Shown here piece after piece: positions 37,397 through 46,519 of a stretch of DNA of 64,000 nucleotides; the first letter of the stretch is position 1, and each line of letters opens with the position of its first letter. Origin of the DNA: Arthrobacter sp. ov407 (GTDB lineage: Bacteria > Actinomycetota > Actinomycetes > Actinomycetales > Micrococcaceae); NCBI RefSeq assembly GCF_900102895.1, contig NZ_FNGD01000001.1, forward strand, positions 337,881 through 401,880, given 5' to 3'. The position numbers and the translations under genes were made by a program. The notes beneath the pieces were generated by a model. It made no database searches. It was not told the DNA's origin and worked only from the letters and a program-made list of their open reading frames with translations.

Positions 37397-38488
37397 ATGG
37401 ACGCGACTCCGGCGCGGCGCTTTGATCCGCTCTCTGCCGTCCGCAGCCCGGCCGCGGACGGGTTCGATCTGCTCCTGACCGGGACCGTGTTCCAGGACAT
37501 CATCTTTACCGGGCTGCCCCACGCGCCGCAGCCCGGCACAGAAATCTGGAGTGACGGGATGGGCAGCTGCCCCGGGGGTATCGCCAACCAGGCGATCGCG
37601 GCCTCCCGTCTGGGGCTGCGGACCGGTCTTGCCGCCGTGTTCGGCGATGACGGCTACGGCGACTACAACTGGAAGATCCTGGCCGCCCAGGAGCACGTGG
37701 ACCTGTCCCTGTCCCGGCGTGTGCCGGGCTGGCATTCGCCCGTCACGGTGTCCCTGAGCGTGGAGAAGGACCGGTCCATGGTGACGCACGGGCACCCGGC
37801 GCCGGTGACCTCTACCGAGCTGATCGGATGCCCGCCGCCGGCGCTCGCAGCCGTTGCGGAGCTGGGAGAGGAACTTGAACCGTGGGCCATCGACGCGCAC
37901 AAGAACGGCGTCCGGCTGTTCGGCGACGTCGGCTGGGACCCCACCGGCGCGTGGTCCTCGACGCGGCTGGAAAACCTGAAGTACTTCCACGCCTTCATGC
38001 CAAACCAGCACGAAGCCATGAACTTCACCGGCCGCGACGACCCCTGGTCCGCGCTGTACTCGCTGGCGGAGAGGGTTCCGGTGGCGGTGGTCACCCTCGG
38101 CGCCCAGGGGTCCATGGCCGTGGACTCGGAAACGGGGGAGGAGGAGTGGGTCCCGTCCCTACCTGTCCGGGCCTACGATCCCACCGGTGCCGGTGACTGC
38201 TTCGGTGCGGCATTCATTGTCGGATCCCTGGCCGGCTGGCCGCTCGGAGACCGGCTCCGCTTCGCCAATCTGTGCGCCGCCCTGGCCGTCCAGGAGGTGG
38301 GCGGCTCACTTGCCGCACCCGGCTGGGGGGACATTGCCGACTGGTGGCAGCGGGCCAACGCCCGGAAGGAACGGCAAGGCAGCCAATGGCTTCGCCGCTA
38401 CCGCTTCCTGGAAGAGATCGTGCGCGATGTCCCGCCCGAGGCGCAGCGGCGGGCGACGGCGACCATCGCCCACCTGTCCGACGCGTAG
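37397..38488 (+). CDS. PfkB-family carbohydrate kinase
   Basis: A 363-residue ribokinase-fold kinase. LLTGTVFQDIIFTGLP and GSCPGGIANQAIAASRLGL form the N-terminal substrate loop, and DPTGAGDCFGAAFIVGSLAG carries the catalytic Asp and the anion hole. The ATG at 37397 is 7 bases after TAGTGT, a leaderless layout. A GTG at 37388 is the alternative. The sugar is not predictable. The divergent GH4 gene suggests that they act on one glycoside. Confidence 0.88.
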   Translation: MDATPARRFDPLSAVRSPAADGFDLLLTGTVFQDIIFTGLPHAPQPGTEIWSDGMGSCPGGIANQAIAASRLGLRTGLAAVFGDDGYGDYNWKILAAQEHVDLSLSRRVPGWHSPVTVSLSVEKDRSMVTHGHPAPVTSTELIGCPPPALAAVAELGEELEPWAIDAHKNGVRLFGDVGWDPTGAWSSTRLENLKYFHAFMPNQHEAMNFTGRDDPWSALYSLAERVPVAVVTLGAQGSMAVDSETGEEEWVPSLPVRAYDPTGAGDCFGAAFIVGSLAGWPLGDRLRFANLCAALAVQEVGGSLAAPGWGDIADWWQRANARKERQGSQWLRRYRFLEEIVRDVPPEAQRRATATIAHLSDA

Positions 38489-38519
38489 CTGGGCCGGGGC
38501 GCCTGGGCGGGCGGGTTCG

Positions 38520-38617
38520 TTCCTGCCACCAGTGGACATGTCCTCCGCTGGGGCCAAGGCTGGAACATGAACCCGTTATGCCCGGCCCTGGGCGCGAAGA
38601 ATGGGCATGCCCCGGGG
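38520..38617. repeat. GGRCATGYCC-family repeat unit between the PfkB kinase and an unknown gene
   Basis: A ~98-bp unit with boxes GGACATGTCC (38534-38543), a degenerate GAACATGAAC (38563-38572) and GGGCATGCCC (38603-38612), spaced 29 and 40 bp. About 85% of the positions match the unit at 39807-39905 by eye, in the same orientation. Confidence 0.85.
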
Positions 38618-38719
38618 TGGTGCTGGAGCAGGGGAGCCGGCGTGCGTCAAACGAACGGCAGGTTCACCGAATGCCGCCTCGCGATAGCATGGTCCGAACA
38701 CGTCTGACCAGGAGGGTGC

Positions 38720-39181
38720 TTGCCGTACATCGTTGACTTCAAGGACGTTTCTACTGTCGGCTTGGAATCGTCTCCGGTCGCTGGGGCCCTCGCCGGGTTG
38801 CGTGCCAACGAGGCCCGCTATTACCGGAACAAATACGACCACGTCTTCACAGTGAGCCCCGCGAGCGACGTTCCGGAAGTGGTCGATCGCGTGAGCCGGA
38901 TCCTCCGGGACGAGCGTGACATCGTCATCGGATCCCGCCCGCTAGAAGCGACCGCCTTCGAAGTCGACGGTTTGCGGATGGCCTACGTTTTCTACGAGTC
39001 CGGGCTGTCGATCAACGTCATGTACAGCATCGACGGCGGGAAGAGAGCGGTCGGGTTCAAACTTGCCGAAGGCATGGAAGTTCCGGAGGAATTGGCGCCG
39101 CGCTTCAAGTTCGCCCGCCAAAAATCGAAGCTTGCGGGCGTTATTCGCGGCTCCTACTTCGTGATCAAGGGCGAGTACTGA
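38720..39181 (+). CDS. Conserved-looking protein of unknown function, 153 residues
   Basis: I do not recognise this family. The TTG at 38720 is preceded by AGGAGGG four bases upstream, an unusually strong ribosome-binding site, which supports translation. The protein has no signal peptide or membrane segment. It looks alpha/beta and contains ESSPVAGALAGLRANEARYY, VFTVSPASDVPEVVDRVSRI and GLSINVMYSIDGGKRAVGFK, ending IRGSYFVIKGEY. It and the following VOC gene are flanked by direct copies of the same intergenic repeat unit. Confidence 0.7.
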   Translation: MPYIVDFKDVSTVGLESSPVAGALAGLRANEARYYRNKYDHVFTVSPASDVPEVVDRVSRILRDERDIVIGSRPLEATAFEVDGLRMAYVFYESGLSINVMYSIDGGKRAVGFKLAEGMEVPEELAPRFKFARQKSKLAGVIRGSYFVIKGEY

Positions 39182-39261
39182 CCGGGCTCACCGCCGCGAG
39201 AATCCCGTCGGATCCGTCCCTTCGGACGGATCGACAAGATGAGCACCGGAGGATGAACCTC

Positions 39262-39705
39262 ATGTCACATGTACGACGTTTCGACCATGTCGGTATCACT
39301 GTTGCCGATCTCAACGCGGCGACGGCGTTCTTCGTCGGGCTCGGTCTCGAGGTCGAGGGCACGCGCATGTTCGTGGAGGGCGAGTTCCTCGACACGGTCA
39401 TCGGCATCCCCGACTCCCGCACCGAGGTCGTCATGCTGCGGCCGCCCGACGGAGGTACCCGGCTGGAGCTCTCGAGCTTTGTCCGGCCCGACCACCAGCC
39501 CGGATCGCCCGCGGCGATGGCCAACGAGTTGGGGCTGCGCAACGTGGCCTTCGAGGTCGACGACCTCCAGGCGACCGTCGACCGGCTGGCCGCGGACGGT
39601 TACGGGCTGGTCGGCGACATCGGCCAGTACGAGCACATCTGGCGCATGGCCTATGTGCGCGGTCCGGAGGGGATCATTGTGTCCCTGGCCGAGCGGATCG
39701 ACTGA
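39262..39705 (+). CDS. VOC-family (glyoxalase/bleomycin-resistance-like) protein
   Basis: A 147-residue vicinal-oxygen-chelate fold protein with paired beta-alpha-beta-beta-beta modules: RFDHVGITVADLNAATAFFVG with the metal-ligand His, a middle acid in GTRLELSSF, and RNVAFEVDDLQATVDRL and RGPEGIIVSLAERID. The ATG at 39262 lies 9 bases after GGAGG. The ATG at 39253 would touch that site and is less likely. Codon choice (many GTCGAC and CTCGAC) looks somewhat unlike the neighbours, which hints at transfer. Confidence 0.88.
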   Translation: MSHVRRFDHVGITVADLNAATAFFVGLGLEVEGTRMFVEGEFLDTVIGIPDSRTEVVMLRPPDGGTRLELSSFVRPDHQPGSPAAMANELGLRNVAFEVDDLQATVDRLAADGYGLVGDIGQYEHIWRMAYVRGPEGIIVSLAERID

Positions 39706-39762
39706 CCACTGTCCGCCATACCAGTGGTGCAACACACAGAGCCGCGGCAAGTACCCATTTGT

Positions 39763-39923
39763 GTGCGGCCCTGGGCGCGAAGAATGGGCATGTCCCGCGG
39801 GGCGGCTTCCTGCGACCACTGGGCATGTCCTCCGCTCGGGGCCGAGGCTTGGACATGTACCCGTTGTGTTCGGCCGTGGGCGCGAGGAATGGGCATGTCC
39901 CGCGGGGGAGGGAGGGCATGTCC
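39763..39923. repeat. GGRCATGYCC-family repeats between the VOC gene and alr
   Basis: A half unit (39763-39806, box 39786-39795) is followed by a full unit (39807-39905, boxes 39821-39830, 39851-39860 as GGACATGTAC, and 39891-39900). An extra box lies at 39914-39923. The full unit matches that at 38520-38617. The sequence then runs directly into the alr promoter. Confidence 0.88.
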
Positions 39924-39980
39924 AGTGGAGACCGGGGCCGCCGATTATTCGGCCCGCGGCGCCGCGCCTAGAATCGTTAA

Positions 39981-41201
39981 GTGACTTACCAAGCAGCAAC
40001 AGGCGATCTCCTGCCCGGGTCGGCGGCAGTGCCCACCCGCGCTGAGGAGCGCTCGGCCGTAATCGACCTCGATGCCATCCGGCACAACGTCCGCCGCCTC
40101 GCTGCGGTGGCCTCACCCGCGCAGGTCATGGCCGTGGTCAAGGCCGACGCCTACGGGCACGGTGCCGTCCAGGTGGCCCGGGCGGCCCTCGGCGCGGGGG
40201 CCACCTGGCTGGGCGTCGCCCACATCTCCGAGGCGCTCGCCCTGCGTGCCGCCGGGATCGAGGCGCCGCTGCTGGCTTGGCTGCACACCCCGGACAGCAA
40301 CTTCGGCGCCGCAGTGGCCGCCGGAATCGACATCGGCTGCTCGGGCTGGGAACTGGACCGGATCGTGGCCGCCGCCCGCGAACAGGAACGGCCCGCCCGC
40401 GTCCACCTCAAGGTCGACACCGGGCTCGGCCGCAACGGCGCTACCCTCGACGCCTGGGACAGCCTGGTGGGTGAGGCCATGGAACACCAGGACCAGGGCC
40501 TGCTCCGGGTCGTGGGGATCTTCTCCCACCTGGCCGTCGCCGACGAACCCGAACGGCCCGAAACCGACGAGCAGCTCGCCGCGTTCCGCCAGGTCCTCGC
40601 CGTCGCCCAGGACGCCGGAGTGGACCCGGAGGTCCGCCACCTGGCCAACACCCCGGCCACCCTCTCCCGGCCGGACACCCACTTTGACCTGGTTCGCGTG
40701 GGTCTGGGCCTGTACGGGCTGTCCCCCTTCGAAGGACAAAGCCCGGCCGAGCTCGGGCTCCGCCCGGCCATGACCGTCCGCACCGTGGTTTCGCACTGCA
40801 AGGACGTGCCCGCCGGGCAGGGCGTTTCCTACGGGCTGAACTACCGCACGGACGGCGTCAGCACCCTGGGGCTCATCCCGCTGGGCTACGCCGACGGCGT
40901 GCCGCGCATCGCCACCGGCGGTCCGGTCCGGGTCGAGGGCGTGAACTATCCGGTGGTGGGCCGCATCGCGATGGACCAGATGGTGATCGACCTCGGACCC
41001 CGCCACGTGGCGGCCGGCGGACCGAGCATCCTCGGGGCCGAGGCGGTGCTGTTCGGCGACGGCGCCGACGGCGGACCCACGGCCGATGACTGGGCCAGGG
41101 CCGCCGGCACCAATAACTACGAGATCGTCACCAGGATCAGCCCCCGGGTGCCGCGCCGCTACCTTCACGAAGAGCCCTCCACCGGCGAAGCGCGGCCGTG
41201 A
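39981..41201 (+). CDS. alr: Alanine racemase
   Basis: A 406-residue PLP-dependent enzyme that makes D-alanine for peptidoglycan. The PLP lysine is in AVVKADAYGHGAVQ, the catalytic Tyr is in GVSYGLNYRT, and IPLGYADGVPR and RIAMDQMVIDL are usual. TAGAAT (39969-39974) lies 6 bases before the GTG at 39981, so the mRNA is probably leaderless. It overlaps tsaE by four bases and leads a five-gene operon. Confidence 0.96.
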   Translation: MTYQAATGDLLPGSAAVPTRAEERSAVIDLDAIRHNVRRLAAVASPAQVMAVVKADAYGHGAVQVARAALGAGATWLGVAHISEALALRAAGIEAPLLAWLHTPDSNFGAAVAAGIDIGCSGWELDRIVAAAREQERPARVHLKVDTGLGRNGATLDAWDSLVGEAMEHQDQGLLRVVGIFSHLAVADEPERPETDEQLAAFRQVLAVAQDAGVDPEVRHLANTPATLSRPDTHFDLVRVGLGLYGLSPFEGQSPAELGLRPAMTVRTVVSHCKDVPAGQGVSYGLNYRTDGVSTLGLIPLGYADGVPRIATGGPVRVEGVNYPVVGRIAMDQMVIDLGPRHVAAGGPSILGAEAVLFGDGADGGPTADDWARAAGTNNYEIVTRISPRVPRRYLHEEPSTGEARP

Positions 41202-41857
41202 GCGGGCCTGCGTGGGAACGGAGCCTGGAGGTCCGGACGGCGGCGGAGACGCATGCGCTCGCCGCGGCCCTCGGCGCCGTGCTGGAGACGGGCGACCTGC
41301 TGGTCCTGACCGGCGAACTGGGCGCCGGCAAGACCACCTTCGCGCAGGGCCTGGGGGAAGGACTGGGCGTGCGGGCCGGCATCATTTCGCCGACCTTTGT
41401 CCTGGTGCGCATCCACCCCAACCTGCCCGAAGGACCCCGGCCGGGCGGTCCGGACCTGGTCCATGTGGACGCCTACCGGCTGGAGTCGGCCGCCGAAATC
41501 GATGACATCGATCTCGAAAACACCCTGGACAGCGCCGTGACGGTGGTGGAGTGGGGCCGCGGCCGGGTTGAGCACCTAAGCGACAGCCGGCTTGAGGTGG
41601 AACTCCACCGCACCCGCGGGGGCGCCGCGGGCATGCCCGCCGGGGCACCGCGGGCGGACGCCGATCCCGCTGCCAATCCCGGCGCCGGTCCCGTTCTGGA
41701 TTTCGACACGGACGACGACGACGAGCCGCGGACCGTCGTGATCCGCGGCTTCGGCCCGCGCTGGGCCGAAGCACCGGCGCTGCCCGCCACCGCACCTGTG
41801 CCCACCAGCGAGCCCCTGCCCGAGACCACGCCCCAGACCCCGGAACGGAACTCCTGA
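41198..41857 (+). CDS. tsaE: tRNA t6A biosynthesis ATPase TsaE
   Basis: A P-loop ATPase that partners TsaB and TsaD in threonylcarbamoyl-adenosine (t6A) formation at A37 of ANN-reading tRNAs. GELGAGKTTFAQGLGEGLG is Walker A, ISPTFVLV and HVDAYRLESAAEIDDIDLE follow, then VVEWGRGR. The usual family length is about 150-160, but this one has 219 residues because of a Pro/Ala-rich tail of about 60 containing DFDTDDDDEPR. The GTG at 41198 overlaps alr. Confidence 0.94.
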   Translation: MSGPAWERSLEVRTAAETHALAAALGAVLETGDLLVLTGELGAGKTTFAQGLGEGLGVRAGIISPTFVLVRIHPNLPEGPRPGGPDLVHVDAYRLESAAEIDDIDLENTLDSAVTVVEWGRGRVEHLSDSRLEVELHRTRGGAAGMPAGAPRADADPAANPGAGPVLDFDTDDDDEPRTVVIRGFGPRWAEAPALPATAPVPTSEPLPETTPQTPERNS

Positions 41858-42528
41858 TGCTGATCCTCGCCATCGACACCTCGGCCGTCGCCAGCGCCGC
41901 GTTGGTCTCCGATGACGCGCCGGAATCCGTGCTCGCCAGCTTCGCGACCGAAGACACGCGCACCCACGCGGAGGTCCTGGCCCCGGGGATCGACGCGCTC
42001 CTGGCCGAGGCCGGTGTCAGCGGCCGCGACGTCGACGCAATCGTCACCGGCGTCGGCCCCGGACCGTTTACGGGACTGCGCTCCGGGATCGTCACCGCCC
42101 GCACCCTCGCCTTTGTCTGGGGCAAGCCGCTGTACGGCGTCATGAGCCTGGACGCGATCGCCCTGGAGGTAGCCGAATCCACCGACTCGGCCGCGGAGTT
42201 CATTGTGGCCACCGATGCACGCCGCAAGGAAGTGTACTGGGCCCGGTATACCCTCTCCGATGCCCAGCTGCCGCACCTGGCGGAGGGCCCGCACGTGGGA
42301 TTCGCCGCGGATCTGCCGGATCTGCCCGTCTACGGTGCCGGGGCAGGAATCTACTCCGACGTCGTCAAGGCGGTCGCCGAGTTCAGCACCCGGCAGCCGG
42401 AGGCCCTCTCGCTGGGCCAGTTCGCGCTCGCCCGGCTCGCAGCGGGGGAACGGCTCCTGGACTCAACGCCCCTGTACCTGCGCGAATCCGACGCCCAGGT
42501 GCCCGGACCCCGGAAGCGTGCCCTGTGA
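41857..42528 (+). CDS. tsaB: tRNA t6A biosynthesis protein TsaB
   Basis: A 223-residue ASKHA-fold protein, the structural partner of Tsa[16 protein letters not shown] and [21 protein letters not shown] are diagnostic. The ATG overlaps the tsaE stop by one base and the stop overlaps the rimI GTG by four. Confidence 0.95.
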   Translation: MLILAIDTSAVASAALVSDDAPESVLASFATEDTRTHAEVLAPGIDALLAEAGVSGRDVDAIVTGVGPGPFTGLRSGIVTARTLAFVWGKPLYGVMSLDAIALEVAESTDSAAEFIVATDARRKEVYWARYTLSDAQLPHLAEGPHVGFAADLPDLPVYGAGAGIYSDVVKAVAEFSTRQPEALSLGQFALARLAAGERLLDSTPLYLRESDAQVPGPRKRAL

Positions 42529-43049
42529 GCCCGGAACACGCCGCACCGCGCAGGCTGCCCGGCGGGGTCACCCTGCGGGACATGGACACCGCGGACATCC
42601 CCGAGGTCCACGCCCTGGAACGCCGGCTGTTTCCCGTGGATGCCTGGCCCCTGCGGATGTTCCACGACGAGCTGGCGCAGACGGACACCCGCCGCTACCT
42701 CGTGGCGGAGTTCCACGGCGGGATCGTGGGCTATGCCGGGCTCATGTGCATCGAACCGATCTCGGACGTCCAGACCATCGCCGTGGTGCCCGAGCAGGAA
42801 GGCAAGGGCATCGGCTCGGCCCTGCTTACCGAGCTGATCGTGGAAAGCCGCCGCCGCCACGCCCAGGACGTGCTGCTCGAGGTCAGGGCGGACAACCCCC
42901 GCGCCCAGCAGCTCTACCGGCGCTTCGGCTTCGAGCAGATCCACGTCCGGCCCCGCTACTACCGCGACGGCGTGGACGCCCTGATCATGCGGCTCCAGCT
43001 GCCCCGCGAACCACTCAGCCCCCAGCCCAAGGAAGCAGGCCGACCATGA
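42525..43049 (+). CDS. rimI: Ribosomal-protein-alanine N-acetyltransferase RimI
   Basis: A 174-residue GNAT enzyme that in other bacteria acetylates the N-terminus of S18. The [20 protein letters not shown] acetyl-CoA loop and [20 protein letters not shown] are typical. The GTG at 42525 overlaps tsaB and the end overlaps tsaD (ATGA), so all five genes are translationally coupled. RimI-like proteins are usual inside t6A operons in actinobacteria. Confidence 0.92.
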   Translation: MSPEHAAPRRLPGGVTLRDMDTADIPEVHALERRLFPVDAWPLRMFHDELAQTDTRRYLVAEFHGGIVGYAGLMCIEPISDVQTIAVVPEQEGKGIGSALLTELIVESRRRHAQDVLLEVRADNPRAQQLYRRFGFEQIHVRPRYYRDGVDALIMRLQLPREPLSPQPKEAGRP

Positions 43050-44131
43050 ACCGCACCCAGCCGCTCGTGCTCGGCATCGAGTCGTCCTGTGACGAAACCG
43101 GCGTCGGCATCGTCCGGGGGGCCGCTCTGCTGACGAACACCGTGTCTTCCTCCATGGACGAACACGTCCGCTTCGGCGGCGTGATTCCCGAGATCGCCTC
43201 CCGCGCCCACCTCGACGCGTTCGTCCCCACCCTTGAGGAGGCCCTCGCCGAGGCGGACGTAACGCTGGCGGACATCGACGCGATCGCCGTCACCTCGGGC
43301 CCGGGCCTGGCCGGGGCACTCATGGTGGGGGTGTGCGCGGCCAAGGCGCTCGCCGTCGCCACCGGCAAACCCCTCTACGCCATCAACCACCTTGTCGCCC
43401 ACGTCGGCGTCGGGCTCCTGCAGCAGGGCGCCGGCACTCCGCCGCACGTCCTGCCGGAGAACATGGGCGCGCTCTTGGTCTCCGGCGGCCACACCGAGAT
43501 CCTGCGGATCCGGAGCATTACGGACGACGTCGAGCTGCTGGGCTCCACGATCGATGACGCAGCCGGCGAAGCCTATGACAAGGTGGCGCGGCTCCTGGGC
43601 CTGGGCTACCCGGGCGGTCCGGCCATCGACAAGCTCGCGCGCACCGGCAATGCGAAGGCCATCCGGTTCCCGCGCGGCCTCACCCAGCCCAAGTACATGG
43701 GGACCGCCGAGGAACCCGGGCCGCACCGCTACGACTGGTCCTTCAGCGGGCTCAAGACCGCCGTCGCCCGTTGCGTGGAGCAGTTCGAGGCGCGCGGCGA
43801 GGAGGTTCCCGTGGCGGACATCGCCGCGGCCTTCCAGGAAGCCGTGGTGGACGTCATTACCTCCAAGGCGGTGCTCGCCTGCCGCGAGAACGGGATCACG
43901 GAGGTCCTCCTCGGTGGAGGCGTCGCCGCCAACTCGCGGCTGCGCCAGCTCACCGAACAACGCTGCAGTGCCGCCGGGATCCGGCTGACGGTGCCGCCGC
44001 TGTCGCTGTGTACGGACAACGGCGCCATGGTGGCGGCACTCGGCGCGCAACTGGTGATGGCCGGAGTGGAACCGAGCGGAATCGGCTTTGCCCCGGACTC
44101 CTCGATGCCGGTCACGACAGTCTCCGCCTGA
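43046..44131 (+). CDS. tsaD: tRNA N6-adenosine threonylcarbamoyltransferase TsaD
   Basis: A 361-residue transferase of t6A synthesis. The metal-binding motif is INHLVAHVG, and [26 protein letters not shown] and [15 protein letters not shown] are also present. The ATG at 43046 overlaps the end of rimI. The same frame is open far upstream, but that reading crosses tsaB and rimI and is not real. It ends the alr operon. Confidence 0.97.
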   Translation: MNRTQPLVLGIESSCDETGVGIVRGAALLTNTVSSSMDEHVRFGGVIPEIASRAHLDAFVPTLEEALAEADVTLADIDAIAVTSGPGLAGALMVGVCAAKALAVATGKPLYAINHLVAHVGVGLLQQGAGTPPHVLPENMGALLVSGGHTEILRIRSITDDVELLGSTIDDAAGEAYDKVARLLGLGYPGGPAIDKLARTGNAKAIRFPRGLTQPKYMGTAEEPGPHRYDWSFSGLKTAVARCVEQFEARGEEVPVADIAAAFQEAVVDVITSKAVLACRENGITEVLLGGGVAANSRLRQLTEQRCSAAGIRLTVPPLSLCTDNGAMVAALGAQLVMAGVEPSGIGFAPDSSMPVTTVSA

Positions 44132-44186
44132 GCCTTCGACCGCCTGAAACTCCGACCGCCCCGCGGGCGGCGGTTGGGCGACGGCG

Positions 44187-45338
44187 CTAGGCTTCGGGGC
44201 CCTGGCGCATCTGCTTGACCAGATCCAGGACGACGGCGCGGAGGTCCCCGCCGTGCTCGGCGGCAACCCGGCGCTGGCGCTGGTAGCCGGCGCCGCGCTC
44301 GATGATCTTCTCGACGTCGGCCAGTTCGGCGCTGCAGCCCAGCTTCGCCGCCACGGGTTCAAGCCGCTTGAGTGTCTCGCGCAGGTGCTCCGTCACGAGC
44401 TGCTCGTTGCCCTCGGCGTCGAGGATGATGATTGCGTCCAGGCCGTACCGGGCCGCGCGCCACTTGTTCTCCTGGACATGCCACGGCGGCATCGTGGGAA
44501 TGGTGCCGCCGTTCTCCAGCGTGGTGGAAAATTCGTCGACCAGGCACTGCGTCAGCGCGGCGATCGCCCCGACGTCCTCGAGGGTCGCCAGGCCGTCGCA
44601 AATGCGCATCTCGATGGTGCCGAGGGCCGGAACGGGACGGATATCCCACCGGATCTCGGAGAGCGTGTCAATCACACCGGTGGTGAACATGTCCTGCACG
44701 TAGGACTCGTAGTCCTCCCAGCTGGCGAACTGGAACGGCAGCCCTGCAGTGGGCAGCTGCTGGAACATGAGGGCGCGGTGCGAAGCGTAGCCGGTGTCCT
44801 CGCCGCCCCAAAACGGGCTGGACGCGGAGAGGGCCTGGAAGTGCGGGAAGTAATTGACCAGCCCGTCCAGGACCGGAAGGACCTTGTCCCGGCTGTCCAG
44901 GCCGACGTGCACGTGGACGCCGTAGATGACCATCTGCCGGCCCCACCACTGGGTCCGGTCAATGAGCTTGGCGTAGCGTTCCTTGTCCGTGACGGGCTGC
45001 AGCTGGGGCGGGCTGAAGGGATGGCTCCCGGCACAAAAGATCTCCACGCCCATGGGATCGGTAACGTCCCGGACGGCCGCGAGCGAGCTGCTCAGGTCCA
45101 CTTTGGCTTCCGCGACGGTGGTGCAGATGCCCGTGACGAGCTCCACGGTGTTCAGCAGCAGCTCCTGCTTGATGTGCGGGTGCTCGTCGTCCTCATTGAG
45201 TTCGGGATGCCGGGCAGCGACTCCGCGGAGCACCTGGTTCGCCACGGAGGCCAGCTCACCGGTCTCGGCGTCGACGAGCGCCAGCTCCCATTCCACGCCA
45301 AGAGTCGACTGCCTGGATGAAGCGAACTCGATCTTCAT
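44187..45338 (-). CDS. Glutamate-cysteine ligase-like carboxylate-amine ligase (YbdK family)
   Basis: A 383-residue GCS2-family ATP-dependent ligase. TLGVEWELALVDAETGEL, GSHPFSPPQLQPV, YGVHVHVGLDSRDKVLPVLD and RICDGLATLEDV are typical. YbdK enzymes have weak gamma-glutamyl-cysteine ligase activity in vitro. In a mycothiol producer the natural role is unclear. The ATG at 45338 is preceded by GAAGGGACCAC. It faces away from the AroE-like gene. Confidence 0.88.
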   Translation of the reverse strand: MKIEFASSRQSTLGVEWELALVDAETGELASVANQVLRGVAARHPELNEDDEHPHIKQELLLNTVELVTGICTTVAEAKVDLSSSLAAVRDVTDPMGVEIFCAGSHPFSPPQLQPVTDKERYAKLIDRTQWWGRQMVIYGVHVHVGLDSRDKVLPVLDGLVNYFPHFQALSASSPFWGGEDTGYASHRALMFQQLPTAGLPFQFASWEDYESYVQDMFTTGVIDTLSEIRWDIRPVPALGTIEMRICDGLATLEDVGAIAALTQCLVDEFSTTLENGGTIPTMPPWHVQENKWRAARYGLDAIIILDAEGNEQLVTEHLRETLKRLEPVAAKLGCSAELADVEKIIERGAGYQRQRRVAAEHGGDLRAVVLDLVKQMRQGPEA

Positions 45339-45626
45339 GTGGTCCCTTCACTGTTTTGCTGTCACGGCCGCGGTCCTGGTGGAAATGCGCTGGCAAACAC
45401 CCTCGGACCGGCGGTGGCACGTGACATTTCCCCACACCAGAGCGCCGGCCGGGCGGCTGGCACGGCTACGGGTGGTCCAAGTCTAGTGCAGGGGCACCCT
45501 CGGGACGGTGTCAAAGTGACCGCTGGTGCGTGAGTGTATTCACAACGCGGCTGGTCAGCGACGGCTCATGTTACGGCTTGGGGCCGGCTGCGGGTGACCG
45601 GACCCGTCCTGGCGTTTAATGGTGCT

Positions 45627-46460
45627 GTGCCCATTCTGAACAAAGACATGACCTTGTGTATCTCGCTCTCGGCCCGGCCCAGCAACAACGGGACTCGCTT
45701 CCACAACCACCTGTACGAACAGCTGGGCCTGAACTGGATCTACAAGGCCTTCGCCCCCACCGACCTCGCCCAGGCGATCGCAGGGGTGCGCGGCCTCGGC
45801 ATCCGCGGCTGCGCGGTGTCCATGCCCTACAAGGAGGACGTGATCGCCCTCGTGGACGTCATGGACCCGTCGGCGAAGGCCATCGATTCCGTCAACACGA
45901 TTGTCAACGACGGCGGCCGGCTCACGGCCTACAACACCGACTACACCGCCATCGAGCAGCTCCTGCACAGCAATGCCGTCCCCACGGACTACGCGGTGCT
46001 GGTCCTGGGGTCCGGCGGCATGGCCAAGGCCACCGTGGCCGCGCTGCGGGATGCCGGCTTCACGAACGTCACCGTCGTGGCCCGCAACGAAGACTCCGGC
46101 CGCGCCCTGGCCGACCAGTACGGCTTCGCCTGGAGCGCGGAACTGGGCTCCGCGGAGCCCGGCACCGGCACTGCCGACATGATCATCAACGTTACGCCGG
46201 TCGGCATGGCCGGCGGCCCCGACGCGGAGGCGCTGTCCTTCCCGCAGGACGCCATCGACGCAGCCAAGGTGGTGTTCGACGTCGTCGCCCTCCCGGCCGA
46301 GACGCCGCTGATCAAGGCCGCCCGCGCGGCCGGCAAGACCGTGATCACCGGAGCCGAGGTAGCCACGATCCAGGCGCTGGAGCAGTTCGTGCTCTACACC
46401 GGGATCCGGCCCACGGACGAGCAGATTAGGTCCGCCGAGGAGTTCATGCGGGCCCAGTAG
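45627..46460 (+). CDS. Shikimate dehydrogenase-like protein (AroE family)
   Basis: A 277-residue AroE-fold oxidoreductase. The catalytic Lys and Asp positions are visible in GCAVSMPYKEDV and YNTDYTAIEQLL, and the NADP loop is VLGSGGMAKATVAAL. N-terminal LCISLSARPSNNGTRFHN diverges from canonical AroE, so it may belong to the shikimate-5-dehydrogenase-like group rather than the main pathway enzyme. TTTAAT lies 6 bases before the GTG at 45627, so the mRNA is probably leaderless. Confidence 0.85.
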   Translation: MPILNKDMTLCISLSARPSNNGTRFHNHLYEQLGLNWIYKAFAPTDLAQAIAGVRGLGIRGCAVSMPYKEDVIALVDVMDPSAKAIDSVNTIVNDGGRLTAYNTDYTAIEQLLHSNAVPTDYAVLVLGSGGMAKATVAALRDAGFTNVTVVARNEDSGRALADQYGFAWSAELGSAEPGTGTADMIINVTPVGMAGGPDAEALSFPQDAIDAAKVVFDVVALPAETPLIKAARAAGKTVITGAEVATIQALEQFVLYTGIRPTDEQIRSAEEFMRAQ

Positions 46461-46519
46461 CCAGTGGTCCTGGCGCTTCTGGTCCCGGGATCCTGCGCCG
46501 GGATCCTGCGCCGGCGGAG

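Noticed and set aside
42203..43045. tsaD starting near 42203 as a 642-residue protein
   Set aside because: The extension crosses tsaB and rimI in another frame and is Pro/Arg-rich. The ATG at 43046 begins the conserved TsaD N-terminus.
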